A DNA stretch of 64,000 nt from Volvox africanus. Lineage: Eukaryota > Chlorophyta > Chlorophyceae > Chlamydomonadales > Volvocaceae. Position numbers and translations under genes: made by a program. The stretch covers positions 2,148,001-2,212,000 of the forward strand of contig BSDZ01000019.1 of the NCBI GenBank assembly GCA_030268105.1. Direction: 5' to 3'. The notes beneath the pieces were generated by a model, which saw nothing but the letters and a program-made list of their open reading frames with translations, had not been told where the DNA came from and searched no databases. Below are positions 49,201 to 62,100 of this stretch, piece after piece. Each line of letters starts with the position of its first letter. The first letter of the stretch is position 1.

Positions 49201-49861
49201 CAGCTTGCTGTTGCTGCTGCATGGCCTGCTGATGTTGCAGCATTGCGTTCTGCATACGCGCGTTCTGCTGAGCCATAGCTGCCGCAGCTGCAGCCTGCGC
49301 AGCGGCAGCGTTTTGTCCCATTGCTGCTGCTTGTTGCTGCTGCTGTTGCTGCTGTTGCTGCTGCTGCTGCATCGCAGCCAGCTGTGCAGGGTGCATCGCG
49401 CCTGCGTGCATTGCGCCAGGCTGCATTTGCTGCTGCCCTGCCTGGCCAGGCTGCTGCAACGGTTGCATGCTCTGCATCTGCGGCGGGACTTGCCCCATGC
49501 CGGGCAGCAATCCGCCAGGTATCCCCGGCTGCGGTTGCATCGCCCCGGTAGCCGTAGCAGCCGCTGCTGCCTGCCCAGCGTCAGGCATCCCGGGCTGCTG
49601 CTGCTGCTGCGAAGGCTGTTGCTGCAGGGGCTGCTGCTGTGATGGTTGCTGTGTTTGCTGTGGTGGCATCCCCGGCGCCATGGGCTGCTGGCCCGCCAAG
49701 TGAGACTGCTGCTGCTGGCCCAAGCTGGGGGTTGCCTGGGCATGCCCCGCACCGCCCTGCATAGCGGCTGCAGCCGCTGCAGCGGTCAGCACTGCTGCTG
49801 AATCTGGTATACTGGGTCCTAGGGCCAGCTCAAGAGGGTTGAGGACACGACCTCCGTTGGC
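46263..49861 (-). repeat. CAG/GCN low-complexity tracts coding for polyQ/polyA
   Basis: Within the two last EAF1-like exons, runs of CAG/CAA and GCN codons give uninterrupted Gln stretches of up to about twelve and Ala stretches of up to about eleven. Mixed CAA/CAG use implies selection or age rather than fresh slippage. Overlapping long open frames on the opposite strand are shadows of these triplet runs. Confidence 0.9.
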
Positions 49862-52800
49862 CTACGCACGCAGTTAAGGAGTGCTCCCGTCACGGTCAAC
49901 GATAATGCGATGCATCAAATCACTGCTTCAGGCACACTAGGAAAAAGTGAAGCGCTAATCTGCACACGGGAACAACCTAAAAGTGCCAATGGGGCGAGAA
50001 CACCTCATCGTCTTTATTACCTCCCCACGGCCGTAGTGACGTCCACGCACCTGCAACACGTTCTGGGAAACTACATAATGGCTTGTGTGCTGTTCGTGGC
50101 GTGTCCTGTACATCTCCCGCTGCTGCTGCCGCTCAGCATGCCGTTTTGTCCGGAAGCGCAGGTGCAAATTAGCCACTGCTTCCTGGTGTCGCCGCAACGT
50201 GGCGTCCGAAACGGGCAGCATTTGGTACAACACTTCCTTGGCCTGTGCAAACGAGGATCAAGGAAAGGAAAAAAAGGTGGGAAAAAGCGTCTGTGCAACT
50301 AGACATAATTAATGAGGCGAGTTGGTGAGATCCAAATATGTTCGATGACGACGTGCAGACCGCGGGTAAACTGAACGCAAGATATCGTCACGTGTGGGAG
50401 TCCATGAGATCATGACCTGAAGGAAATATGCGAGCCACGTGAGAGCCACGTCCGTGCGATGCGGGGACGGATAACAAGGAAAAGAATAAACGAACGGACA
50501 AACTCGCATGGCGCAAGATAACCTGAAGCAAGATGACACGGGGAACTCTTCCTGTGGCCGCCCTTGGTGGAACTCCCTCCATCCCTGTTCACTTGCACTC
50601 ACTTGCTGTTTGGGCATAATAGCAAGAGACAGCGTGTTATGCTGCGCTTCGGCCGCGCCGTCCTCGCCATTCTCCTGTTGCCAGGCCTTGACCAGCAACG
50701 CGTACCGGTACTTGCACATCTCGGGCCGCCGATACACCCCCTTACCGGAATAGTCATTTCGATGGATGTGGAAAGATAAGGCACGAATGAAAGCTGAGAA
50801 CTTCCGGATCGCGGTTTGCCGCAGGACGAGCAAGATGGATTAAATTGGGTTGCAGGCACCGAGAGACCACACGAACTATGGGAAACTTTCGAGCTTTCCG
50901 AAGAGCACTTCGGAGCTGCAATTAACCTGCATGCTTCGGAACATTTAACTGCTATCCATATCACCTCAGCTCGCCAGTGCGGTGGGAGCGAGGCCAGATT
51001 CATATTTTTCGGACTGGCACCATGCAGCCCTACCAGCCATGCTGCAGCCTTCACTGATATTTAAGCACGCCCAGCCCTACCCCCCACCTGCATGCTATTG
51101 GCGGAGCGCATCACGTCCGCCACCAGAGACCAGTTCTGCGAGAACTCGGTAACGATGGCGGCCAGTACCTGTACATGTGGACGATTTTATGGATGAGAGA
51201 AGTATAGGTCAGAGTGTGAATGGAATGTAAATCATCACGAAATCGTAGCACTCAAAGGAACCCGTAGCGCGTCACCACCACCACCACCAAGCGGTCCAAC
51301 CAGTTCCTCCCCGCAGACGGCTAAATACATCACCATCGATTTCAAAACGGAGCTAACTGTATGGAGTACATTAGTCAACGGCAAACCTAAACAGCGGCGC
51401 CCCGCCATTCCGCGAACCATTTCCGTGCCTTACCACCTGGCTCACAAGCCACACTCCTTCACTCACCTGGTCGTCGGCGCCCGTCCATGGCAGACCCCGC
51501 AGGCCGCCATCCTGTATGCTGGCGGTCCCGCGTAGCAGAGGATGCTTGAGGCCTCCTGCGGCCGCGCCCTTGGGGGCTCCCGTGTGCGCTCCGACTCCCT
51601 CACGACCAGCCCCGAAACTACCGGCAGCGTGGGTGGCACCGGGAGGCTTTGCCGGGCTCTTGAGCTTCTTCGACTGCATGCGCGGTAGTGAAAGGGTGAT
51701 TGAGCTTAAGGACTATCCAGGTTTAACTACACGTGCTCCTCGCTCCAGCATTCCTTACAAGAAGGACATCGTGCAACACTGACCGGGATGTGAAGCTAAT
51801 ATGCTCGCGAGTATGGAAATGCCCATTATCATGTGGGTGCTCACTGTTTGCTATATCGATTCCAATGTTTCCTGTTTTGCCATCGAGTTTCATGAACATA
51901 CTTTCATATTCGTGACGAACAGTAACGATCAATCCCGTTCTCGGAACGGGTTTCACCGCGGGAGTGTGGAGCTGTGGACCCCACCTTATCGTCTTTGAGC
52001 CCCGCTCCTGTCTTCAGCTTTAAGCCCTGCAATTCAAAGACACCACAGTGCTTTAATGTGATATCCACGATATATCCACAATGTCGGCACAACGCATACA
52101 CACGCCAGAACGCTTCACAGGATCAACCCTTACCGCCGCACACATCATTACGTCCATCCCATGCAGGTACGCCATACCGCCCTGCTTAAGCAGCCGTGCG
52201 TTATTAACAACTCCCTACACAGCCTTCCCCAAACTAACCTTGTTCACTGGTCCTGATGGCACCACAGCATCATCATCTTCGAAATCCCGTATCTGTTTGC
52301 GTTTACGCTTGTTCGGGTGCACATCATCGTCTGTTGCCGCTGCGGCGGCTCGTAGCGCTGCAGCCCCTGAAAACGGTAATCAAAGCAAGGACCTTGCCCT
52401 TACCTACCCGACCTTTCATTTGCATATCGTGACATATTCGTTATGAGCGCGCCTTACTATGAGGGCACAGTGCAGGAAAACACGAGAACACATGCATTCC
52501 CGGACTGCAAACGATCGGTGGATCCAGGTGCGAGGACCAGGTGCAGGTCCACCCACCCGCTGGTCCAGCGCGCCGAGCTGCAGCACCTCCTCCCGCGGCG
52601 CCCGCTCGGGCATGATGCGCTGGCGCTGGGCTCGCCTCACCCAACGAATCCGTGTCGTCCGCGCCGGCGGGCATCGCCAATTTTGGCCGCGCACCTGTGC
52701 CTTTTTTGAGTCCAGCCACAGGAAACTTGCGACCTATCGGCATGTCCTCGCCGTCGGAGAGCTGGAGGACGAAGGAAAAGAAGTGCCCACGGGCGGGGCA

Positions 52801-55227
52801 GTGTGTTGAGCCGCGGCGTACAACATCCATGGCTTCGAACACGACATATTGGTGTTTAGGTTACAACCCAACCTTGTCTGCATTCACGTCCAGTGCATTC
52901 ACGTCCAGTATCTGAGTGTATCATGCAGAGTGCACCCTTCCCCGTGGTCGCGCTGGGGCAGGTGGTTGCGCCACTTACCGTTGCCGACGAACGCGTATAC
53001 TGCGCGGCATCATACGCGACCTGATAGTCAGTGACTAGTTCCGCATAAGCCGTCAGACGCGCGACATCCTCCTCCTGCGAAAGCGGGACATATAGGTCAG
53101 AGGGCAACAAGCATATGGGAAACGGCAAGTACATAACGCCAATGCCCATCAAAACCTGTCAAGACGATTTGGACACAAGCTTAGGCTGAGGAGGGGATTA
53201 CCCTTAGATAACAGGCAAGTGGTGCGCATGTACAATAAAATGGGGATCCGCCCATGGGCATGACATTCTGACGATTACTGGCCCAACCTCCCCCCGACAG
53301 AATGGTATTGCCCCCGAAAGACTCCATGGCCTTAACCTTTGCGGCTTTAAGATGTAATTAACGAATCGCGTGATTGTGCGCCTGCTGCCCAGGTTTCCCA
53401 ATACACCGTAGTGCACCGAGGGTACGTGCCAACCTCCCCTCAACCTTCCCTCCTCTTCAGGCGCTGCGCACTCAATAACCTGCACACCTCCAGTTGGCGG
53501 ATTACGGCCTCCATTAGCTCCTCCGCGCTAGCGAGCACGGTGAAGGTGAGGTGGTCGCAAAGCGGCAGACCTGGCAACTCCGCTTCCCGGTCGGGCGTGG
53601 AGGGTGCCGTGGGATCTACAACGGGGCAGGCAGTAGCATCAGCAGTAGCACCAGCAGCGCCGATGAATGCAGGTTCCGCCAAGTAGGTGTGGTAAGATTC
53701 ACACAAACAACGCCAAACTCATCTAAGACGCGCAACCGAGAACGTGCACGGATTAAACTGTGGACGAAACGGAAGTTCCAGCCATGCGCAGATGTTGGGT
53801 TCTGCACAGCAAATGAGGAAAGACCTTCACCAGCAATATGTTCGTATCGCTTCTATTAGCAAGCCAGGTTTTGTCGCCTGGCTAATCCAGTCCCCCTTTC
53901 ATGGCCCCTCCATACACAGGGCCAGTCCTCCCCCAAACGACTCCAACATTTCCTCCTAAATCTATGGCGCTGGACCTCCCTAAGAACTGCGGGCTTTTCC
54001 GGCCTGCAATCTATTCGCGCAAAGCAGCACGTGATAGGATCATTCTCAGAATGCGCTCGATGCACTGCGTAACCAACCTGAGTCTGGGCCCCCATTGGGC
54101 AACGCTTTATCTCTCCCGTCAGCTCCTTCCGCCACAGCCCCTTGGACCCGACCCAGTTCCTCTGGAGCGCATTCGAAGGTGACTCTGGTTTGGACGGTCT
54201 GCATTCCATTTCGCACGGATCACAGAAGAGCACAATCGTGAGTCGCACTGCGAGCACTCTTCTAGTAACCAGTTGGTCTCCAATAACCAACCGCCAAGAG
54301 AAAGTCGGAGCCCGCAGGCCCTAGTATAAATGTCTCATTAGTGGCCCCATGACATAATCGCATCAGGGGCGGTGCGCGACCCAGCGCGACCTATTCCGCA
54401 TACCTTGAGTTTCGTCCTATCGTAATTTGCCGCGTCGTGTGCTAGCCGCATGGCGGCGGCTTGTTTCCATAATCGCTCCTGTAGGGCCAAGTCGGGTAGT
54501 CCAGGTTCAGTTGGTGACAGCAGGGTGATTTGATATGCCGCCACGCCAACATCTTTGTGAGGGACTCTGTGCGTATAATGTGAGCTATAAGATAGCGATA
54601 TTACACCAGCTGCGCGCTCCTTGGCAATGCTTGATCACTACAACGCACACATGGATGCAACCCGTGCGCATCCACTGTGGCTCCATGCTACCGGCGCGGT
54701 ACGGATCAACACCACAGTGTGGCGGATCCGTAACAGGACACATGGGGCAGAAACAGGGAGTAGCCCGGCGTATACCGAGCTTTCAAGTACACGGTTGAGG
54801 CGCTTCCCCCGGCCGATAGGGATCGTGAACATAGGTAGGTATCCGTAATTACATCCTTGTCCATGTCACCCAACTCAACCCAGTACGAAAGTCCCATGTG
54901 ACAAGCTCCCCTCGCATCAGACCTGCATGAAGTCTTCTGCGAGCCACTGCGCCTCACGCAGCACATAGTCCCAGTGGGTGGCCTGTCGTTTTGGCTCTTC
55001 GCAGGGGAAGTTGAAAGCTGCCGCCAGCGACTTCCATTGCGCCTATCGACACAAAGAGCGCATTGAATGCGCATTTCCACATGCGCATGCGGTAATGGCG
55101 AGCAGACACATAGCTGTCAGGGGGCAAGCGCACCGACCCGAGCTGTCTTTGAAAGTCACACCTTAAGAGCTGACGCCTTCTCGAGCAAAGCATCCTCCTT
55201 TTGCTTCTGGTCAGCAGTTGCCGACAT
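46263..55227 (-). CDS. EAF1: EAF1-like chromatin scaffold (HSA + SANT, Gln/Ala-rich tail)
   Basis: In yeast and plants EAF1/VID21 is the platform subunit of the NuA4 acetyltransferase. Exons found (descending): 55227-55162, 55042-54923, 54478-54404, one ending at 53488 (start unresolved), 53074-52979, 52761-52557, 52366-52239, 51673-51467, 51168-51088, 50740-50603, 50242-50051, 49861-47951 and 47591-46263. Exons 2-3 encode the HSA helix (THWDYVLREAQWLAEDFMQ, then ERLWKQAAAMRLAHDAANYD), which binds actin-related proteins. A Lys/Arg cluster (PNKRKRKQIRDFEDDD) looks like a nuclear signal. A Myb/SANT domain follows ('GLPWTGADDQ', 'VLAAIVTEFSQNWSLVADVM', 'GVYRRPEMCKYRYALL'). The last two exons, 637 and 442 codons, are almost pure Gln/Ala with Pro/Gly/Met. 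The order matches plant EAF1. An upstream exon or a missing one near 53700 is possible. Confidence 0.82.
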
Positions 55228-56708
55228 TGCGTTGTTGTCAGTCAGATAAGCTGAAGCTGGTGGGGCGGCGAGTCACGCCATGAGACCACGGCAGCCGCCC
55301 CAAGCTCCAACTCCTGACTTAGAGAGTTAAAATTATTATACGAAGATCGAGCTCGAAAGGGGATAATTAGGCGCAAGTAAAAACGTAACCTAATTGAACG
55401 ATTAGGAACCGGGACTTGAAAGCTACGCGAGCATGCGCTGACCGTAAACAATATAATCTTTCAGTGAGTCCTCCTATCGTATTGCTGCGTGGTCAGCGCT
55501 TGCGGAGCCTTCACCGGGACATAGAAGAAAAGTTATAAAGTTTTGGTAGGAGTCTATTAAGGCCCAGCCTTGCCATCTTGGATATCATTTATCACATGAA
55601 CATCACTTCGGTTGAACTTCCTCGGTGCGTTGACAGAGACAGACTGTTTTGGGAAAACTGATGTACGGATGCCCGCCAAATCGTTGCGTGGACACATGCT
55701 GCCGACATATCCCAAGAAAAAGTTTTTGAGATGGACGTACCAAGCCTGCTCAGCGACCATGAGAAAGCCCCGATGCGATTCCAGCTACAATTTTCCCGAG
55801 CCAGGGCCTACACAGGCAAGGGCCCTGGTATTGGAGTACCCTCCTGAAGGACGCTCCGCGCGTCCACCAAATTCCGACCCCCAGGATATATCTCAATTAT
55901 GAAGGAAACTATCGCACTTCCCTCATGCCAAGCTTGTGCATAGCCTGCATGCAGGGGGTACGCCCACGCATGCCCAAATAACTGACATAGTCCTTATGTG
56001 ACTATTCCTCAGCCTTGAAGGGGACGGGAGGCAGTGTGCAACGACGCACAAACCTAAGACCTGCTATGGTCCTGCAAACAACTTCGTGTTGTTGAGGGAC
56101 ATCTCCGGCGTCGTACTGGATGCATCCAGATAGACCACGAGCCTAGACACTACATACATGGGCAAATGGCAACGGCACGGGCCAGCTTGGCATGGGACGA
56201 TGTAAACCCTTTATTCCACCCAGATTGGAAGGGGTCTTGGAAGTGCCTTGAGCAGGCTTGAGCATTTCAGCTGACAGTCGTTCAGGAGAAATGGCGGACC
56301 CGTTTGCGGTACCAGGCTTCAAGTTACCATGCGGAACTAGGATGTTTCATAGCGCCAATTTACAACGGTTCCTGGGTACCAGGAGTAGTGTAATTAGTCT
56401 CTTTCGTCTCTCAGAGACGTTACTTGGGCCAGCAGCAGCAACGTTGCGGTGGCGTACCTACCGCAAACATAACTATTATTCGTTGTCGTCAAAATTAATT
56501 ATTATTATTAATACAGGTACGCCGTCTCTCTCTCCCGGAACAAACTTTTCACCTGGCATAAAGGATTACGGTTCGAATTTCTTCCCCACATATAAGCGAT
56601 CCGTGGGGACAACCTCTGTGCGATCTCCATCAACTAAAAGCAAAAGCGCAAAATGTCCTGACACTCTCAGGTCAGTTTGTGTACGCTGGCGGCACCTGTT
56701 ATCCTTTT
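55228..56708. other. Intergenic stretch between expansin-like and EAF1-like genes
   Basis: Should hold the EAF1-like promoter and the expansin 3' UTR. One 162-codon plus-strand frame (56258-56746) overlaps the expansin terminus and shows no family motif. Further 5' exons of the EAF1-like gene cannot be excluded. Confidence 0.4.
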
Positions 56709-59156
56709 TTACCATCCGCCCCAACCCCAACCTCCTTGCCACTTAGGCCATGACTGCTGTCCCCAGGATCCGCTCTCGCCATTCCCTATGTTGTTGGCGT
56801 CAACATTGTCGTTGCTCTTAGCGCTCATCTTGCCCTTGCCATTATCGTTGCCTTGGGAGCTTGACGTCGAGCTGCTGCTGCCGCCGCTGGTGCCGGAACT
56901 TGAACGCCCGCCGTTTCCAGCCAAAGGAGTTGTGGAACAATCTACTTCACGGTAGGATAGGCCGATGACACCTACGTTGAGGTCGGCAAGCTGCACGGCG
57001 GTGAAATCGGTAAGCATGGGTCAGAGATCATTGCTAGATTCAGTATGCGTAGGCTTCTGAAGACAACTTCTTGGACGAGAGTACGGAAACGCCGGGCTTT
57101 GAAAGGGGATGTCTCTGCCGGCCACTAGGATTAAATTAGAATCGTCGGAGTACTACGTGACGCGTATTTGTAGGTCAAAGTGTTGCACGTCCGAGTGGTG
57201 CAGGTCAAGACAATTGCGCATCCATTCGCATACGTGTTTTGGGGGGAGTTCGAATTCGGGGAGTCGTGTTAAGAGTAATGTATCGAGGACAAGAAGACAA
57301 GATGTTGCTGTAAGTTAGCCTGCATGTGCGTGCTCTGCAACGGTCACATCTGCATGTTACGTTGTTTAACTTTCATTGGCGAATTACGTCCGTAACGTCC
57401 ATGGGCAGCAGCGCGGAACCATTGCCTAGGGAGATCCGGATTCCCGGTCTCATATTGGCAGCAGGTGTGCTAATTTTCACAGCTTGGCACGTCTTTAGGC
57501 TAAGCCTTGCATTAATCTCATAACTTGTCCTCACGGCCACGCAGACCTGCCATTCACTACATACATTCGGCGAGGGAACTTTGGGTTTACGAACCGAGCT
57601 TCCCCAACACGAAACCCGAATATCCGCACCTGCTGGAAGACCTCTTGCGAAATATCGAGGTGGTTCTGCGTTCAAGTAAGAGTCCATTTTCATGATGTCA
57701 GCTGCTCTACGCCAAGTTACATGCGACGTGCTTCAACTATAAGCAATTGCAAGTCCAAAGTAACCGCCCAGAACGAAACCGCGAGTCAATTGAGCAACCT
57801 CTGAAGAGTCCTTACCATGTCTCCACAGCACCACCGACGGTTTGAGTACGCATTGTTCGGGTACTGCAACAGGAGAACATAGGGCCGCAGGTGGTAAGGA
57901 CTTGTGCACTATCCCTCTGCGCAGCCCGATGCCAACGATCCAATGCCCATGTATGAGTCAGCTTCCACCCCCACCCCCCATAGATCCAATATTGCCTGGG
58001 GCTCATTCACATAGGCCAAGATAATTAGCACGTACATCTGTGCATGCTTTCGTTGCGGAAGTAATCGCATGGTGATGATGCCAAGATGGAAGCAGGCAAC
58101 GCCTGAAACCTCAGGTTGTAACCCAAAGAGTCCAGCAGCTCAGGTTGTAACCAAAAACTCATCGTAAGCTCATGGTCGTAAACCAGACCCCACAGAAGCT
58201 AAGGTCTATTAGGTCAGGTCATCATCAGGACATCCAACCAAAACTTTCATGCCAGAGATGGCCGCGCGGCCTTCTGTTACCTGGCAGGGACAGGCGTCAA
58301 CTATGGTTATGATGACCGACTTGCTCTCATCGTAGCAGGCACTTGAGCGCCGTAGGGTCTCCCCGTTGCCGTCCATGAAGTCAGCGTTGCGGCATCGCAC
58401 CTCATAGCACTTCCTGCAGGGCAGCGGAAGTGGCCTATTTAAAGATTGGCAATGTCCCAAATTGTCATCCCATGAACCACGAATCTGTGTACGAAGGTGT
58501 GAACTTGTTTCGTAGCTGGCGTGCGTGGTCGTTCCTGACGATACGCTCCACGGTGTGTTCCACGGGGGAAGGCCATACAAAGACATAAAAACGAGAGACT
58601 GAAGCCAGGAGGACCAACACCTGCCCACAATTTAGTAGTAGGCCATCTAGTAAAATTACGTCGCGATGGTCTCGTTATCGCGGAATGCTCACCCGCAGCT
58701 TGAACCGAACCCTTCCTGCACGTCAGGCCAAGCGCCAACGTTGCGACCTGTCGGCGTCCATGAAAAATGGCAATTCGCCCTGCAGCGAGAATGCCAGCAA
58801 CATGAGAATAAGAATCAGAGATTTAAGAGTTCAAAGTTGGTGCTCACAGGATCTTTGCGGACAGCCTAAGGTGGACAAACCTAAGCAGCCTGCTGGTGCG
58901 TGTACACACGACCAGAGAAGGCCATTCGCGCAAAGGATTTTGGACATGATCATGCATGCTGAAGTCATAAGGAATTTTGGATTGATGAACCTGGCAGATC
59001 ATACTTGCTCATGTCGGGGCCAACGTCGAACCATGTAGCCCGACCAGTGGTCCATCCATCGCCAGCAGAGCACAGCGGCCCGAGTCCCAAGATGAAAGTT
59101 GACGCAAGGGATAAAATGCAATAGACATTCGATTTGGTTTTGCTCGCCATGGCCAA
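56709..59156 (-). CDS. Secreted single-domain expansin-like protein with Trp-rich tail
   Basis: Expansins loosen cell walls non-hydrolytically. Exons (descending) 59156-58991, 58747-58693, 58413-58281, 57863-57816, 57665-57630 and 56990-56709 join in phase to 239 residues. Residues 1-31 are a signal peptide (hydrophobic core VYCILSLASTFILGLG). The rest is a double-psi beta-barrel: 'GRATWFD', 'GSSCGKCYEVRC' (about 71-82), 'ITIVDACPCQ' with the likely catalytic Asp at 113, 'YPNNAYSNRRWCCGDM' (119-134), an HLD in the HFD position and 'GVIGLSYREVDC'. The carbohydrate-binding second domain of plant expansins is absent. In its place is a 75-residue Ser/Gly/Asn-rich tail ending in six Trp within about twenty residues. 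It is predicted to be extracellular, acting on the wall or matrix. Stop is TAA at 56709-56711. Confidence 0.9.
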
Positions 59157-62100
59157 TGTTAACGATGTGCCAACAGATGGGCGAACGCCAGCGACAGCTT
59201 GCAGCGCTATGAATATGTACTAACAAGATAATCTGTATAAATATTAGTTTATCACCTATATGTTGGGCTGAAATTTACTTCATTTATTTTGTGCCCAAGA
59301 GTGGAATCCGCGCACATCCGTGCGATCTACGGCAAACATCTCACATGCATGCAGGAAAATTTTGATAATACTATAATTAATTGATCAGTACGCTGAACAT
59401 TAATATGTTGTGCTGATTTATTGTCAATTACTCAAGTAACGGTTACTAACGTCCTTATTCCGTGCTCTGAGTATGCCTTTCGTTTGGGTATTGTACTGAT
59501 GTTGCATCATGACAATATTACATCGACCAAGTTATTAAATTTGCACGAAAACTTATAGAATACATATGCCATATCAGTAAAGGTCCTCCCATGTATCGAA
59601 GCTATCGATACAAATAGGCCGGAAATGGCATGAAATCGTTGACAACAATTATCCATGTAATTATATTGTTAATTTTCTAGTTAAGTTAATTTTCTAGGTT
59701 TTCCGACGTCCCGAGGCCTGACGCCGTCGCTTGCAGCCACCTACACCGGAAACCGCTTTAATGACGGATGAAGGGTAGGGGCTAGGGAGCTAGGGACTTG
59801 GGGTTATCCACTTATGGCCCACTTGCTCAAATTTTGAGGATAACACATACGTATATAGATTCCAATCCTCTTGATATAACTGTCTGAGCTACCTCGTAGC
59901 AAGGACCCTGTCTACTTTTAGTGCGCAAGTAGCCGTCAATTCATGTTATGTAAAAATAAACTTTTTAATGTTCATTTCCGAGCTCTTTACAGCCTTTTTG
60001 CTGTCACAGCATATGGTCCTTGAGCAAATAGAGCGACTCAACCAGCGCGAAAGGACAAATCCAATAACTTGCTATGTTAAGTGCGATCTCTTTGATGTGA
60101 TAGTTCCAGCCTATTGACGACTGCCAGTGATCGCTCGTTTGTTAACATAAACACCACTTACAACAGGCAAGGTTGAGGTTAATAAGGTTCTTGCAAACCT
60201 TTGTGTTGTTTTAAAATGTTCGAGTTTGAGATTTGCAGAGCAGGTGCCCCGGCCCATGTGATTGGCATCGCTATCTAGGAACCGTCCGAACATGCCGTTC
60301 ACTTGACCCACAGGTATGTACGGAGCGGATATCCACACGTATGAACATGCACTTATAGGTATTAAGTTCAGCCGTCGATTTTAAAGGGCGTTCTCTGTAC
60401 AGATGGCGCAGCTGCTATCCAGTGCTGTCTTGAATGCCCTGGGACTGCTGCACATGTCCTTACTGCTGTACCTCTATCTGGTGAAAAGCCCCTGGCATTG
60501 AGCTTCAAGCTTCCGCCCTGCTTCGAATTTTATGTACTTTGCAGCGACGATAGGTTGAAATCACGATCCGATAACACCCCTAAAATGGGGCGGAGGACGC
60601 AGCTTTCTAGCCCTCTTCGCTATAGCTCGCTCCCGGCGCGGAGGCAGCAGCCCCGGCTTGTGGGGCTCATGCAAGCTGACGGAGGCAGCTTGCAGGATTG
60701 GCAACAAGAAACGTATTTGATGGTGGCAAATGCGGTGGCGGCACCGCAGCTTGCCCAGCCCCGATACCCTGCCATTGCGATGACAGGAGCAGCAGAAACG
60801 CATGCAGCGCAGCAACTCCCTAGCGAACAAGTTGTGTCATGTACCTGTCCCTTCACATAACCACTGCGGGACTCAGCGCCTCTGTTGCGACCTGAACTCC
60901 CGGGGGCGAGGCGCCCGCGGATAACAACAGCTGGCCTCAAGGCACTGGAGACCAACTTGAATATTCGGAACATTTCACATCATGAGCATCATCAGGGTGT
61001 CGAAGTTTTGTTCTCTGCTTGAGCACAGCTGCCCCAGACCATGGGTCGAATGTAGATGCAACCCAAAACGTCAAGGACGATTTCTGTTAGGTATTCAGAT
61101 TATTGCCCCATCTCTGGACTCAGCAGGGTGCTGGGCACCTTTTGAGCCGCTCGTGCCTTTCATTGGCTGGCATAATGATTGCAACCTCGCGGCCGGCGGC
61201 GGCTGTTCTGCTGTACAAGCCATGCTTAAAATGCTGCACATAAGCTCGACTTCCTCCGGTGGCCAAATTTCCATCTGTCATGTTCACCGCCGAAGTCCTT
61301 AAGTAGCAAATTGTACTCTTTAAGGACGGACGAAACCAAAAAAAACACGTATATGCCGGGATTACAGAGGATACAGTCTACGGCAGCCACATATAACGCT
61401 ACACTGTACCCTAAGAATTGTTAGGGTACAATGAGCAATTACTCATTGAATGGTGATAACGAAATGGGTTCCGCAGGACTGGGTCATGTATCACGTATCC
61501 GAAGCCTTAGCGAAGGCAGTCGGTAGACCGCTCTAACGCCACATATCCCATCTGTGACGGCGAGCAGTGGCCCCTACTCGGTGCTGCACTTTACGTCGGG
61601 CTCTCGCCTTGAGATCGCATGAAGGAGGCCTACCCCTGCTAACTGAAATTGAAAGCAAAAGTTCATCAGGGGATTGCTTACCCTCCACGTGGCGTTCAGG
61701 AATTGCGGTTCATGAGGTGTGTCGTTGAGAGATGCAGCTTTCAGCTCACACTTAATTTCAAGGACCCGAGAGAGCGAAGGGATGTTGGTGTGGGTATCAC
61801 ATACAGTCGGTAGAGGAGTCAACAGCTATGTGGGGAGAGGTGCAAGGCTGCGTGGCAAAGGGGCGTGAGTGCGTGCACGCAGCAAGTTAAGACAGAGGGG
61901 GCATGAGGAATGCAGGACACACGGGGAGCAGCAAGTGTCCCTCTACCTATCGTGTAGGTGGAAAAGCGCGTGGGGTTGCAACACTCACTGCCAGCGTCTG
62001 TATCTTCTACTTTGCATGGGGATACGGCCGAAAAAAGAGGCGAGCCGAAATGTGGCAAAACATCCTCTGGCCCTGAACGGCCCCAGCCTTCAACTATACT

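Noticed and set aside
46545..49752. Long open frames on the plus strand and in other minus frames (for example Leu-rich, Cys-rich or Ser-rich frames of 100-300 codons)
   Set aside because: They are out-of-frame readings of CAG/GCN triplet runs inside the two EAF1-like exons; their one-residue compositions shift exactly with frame.
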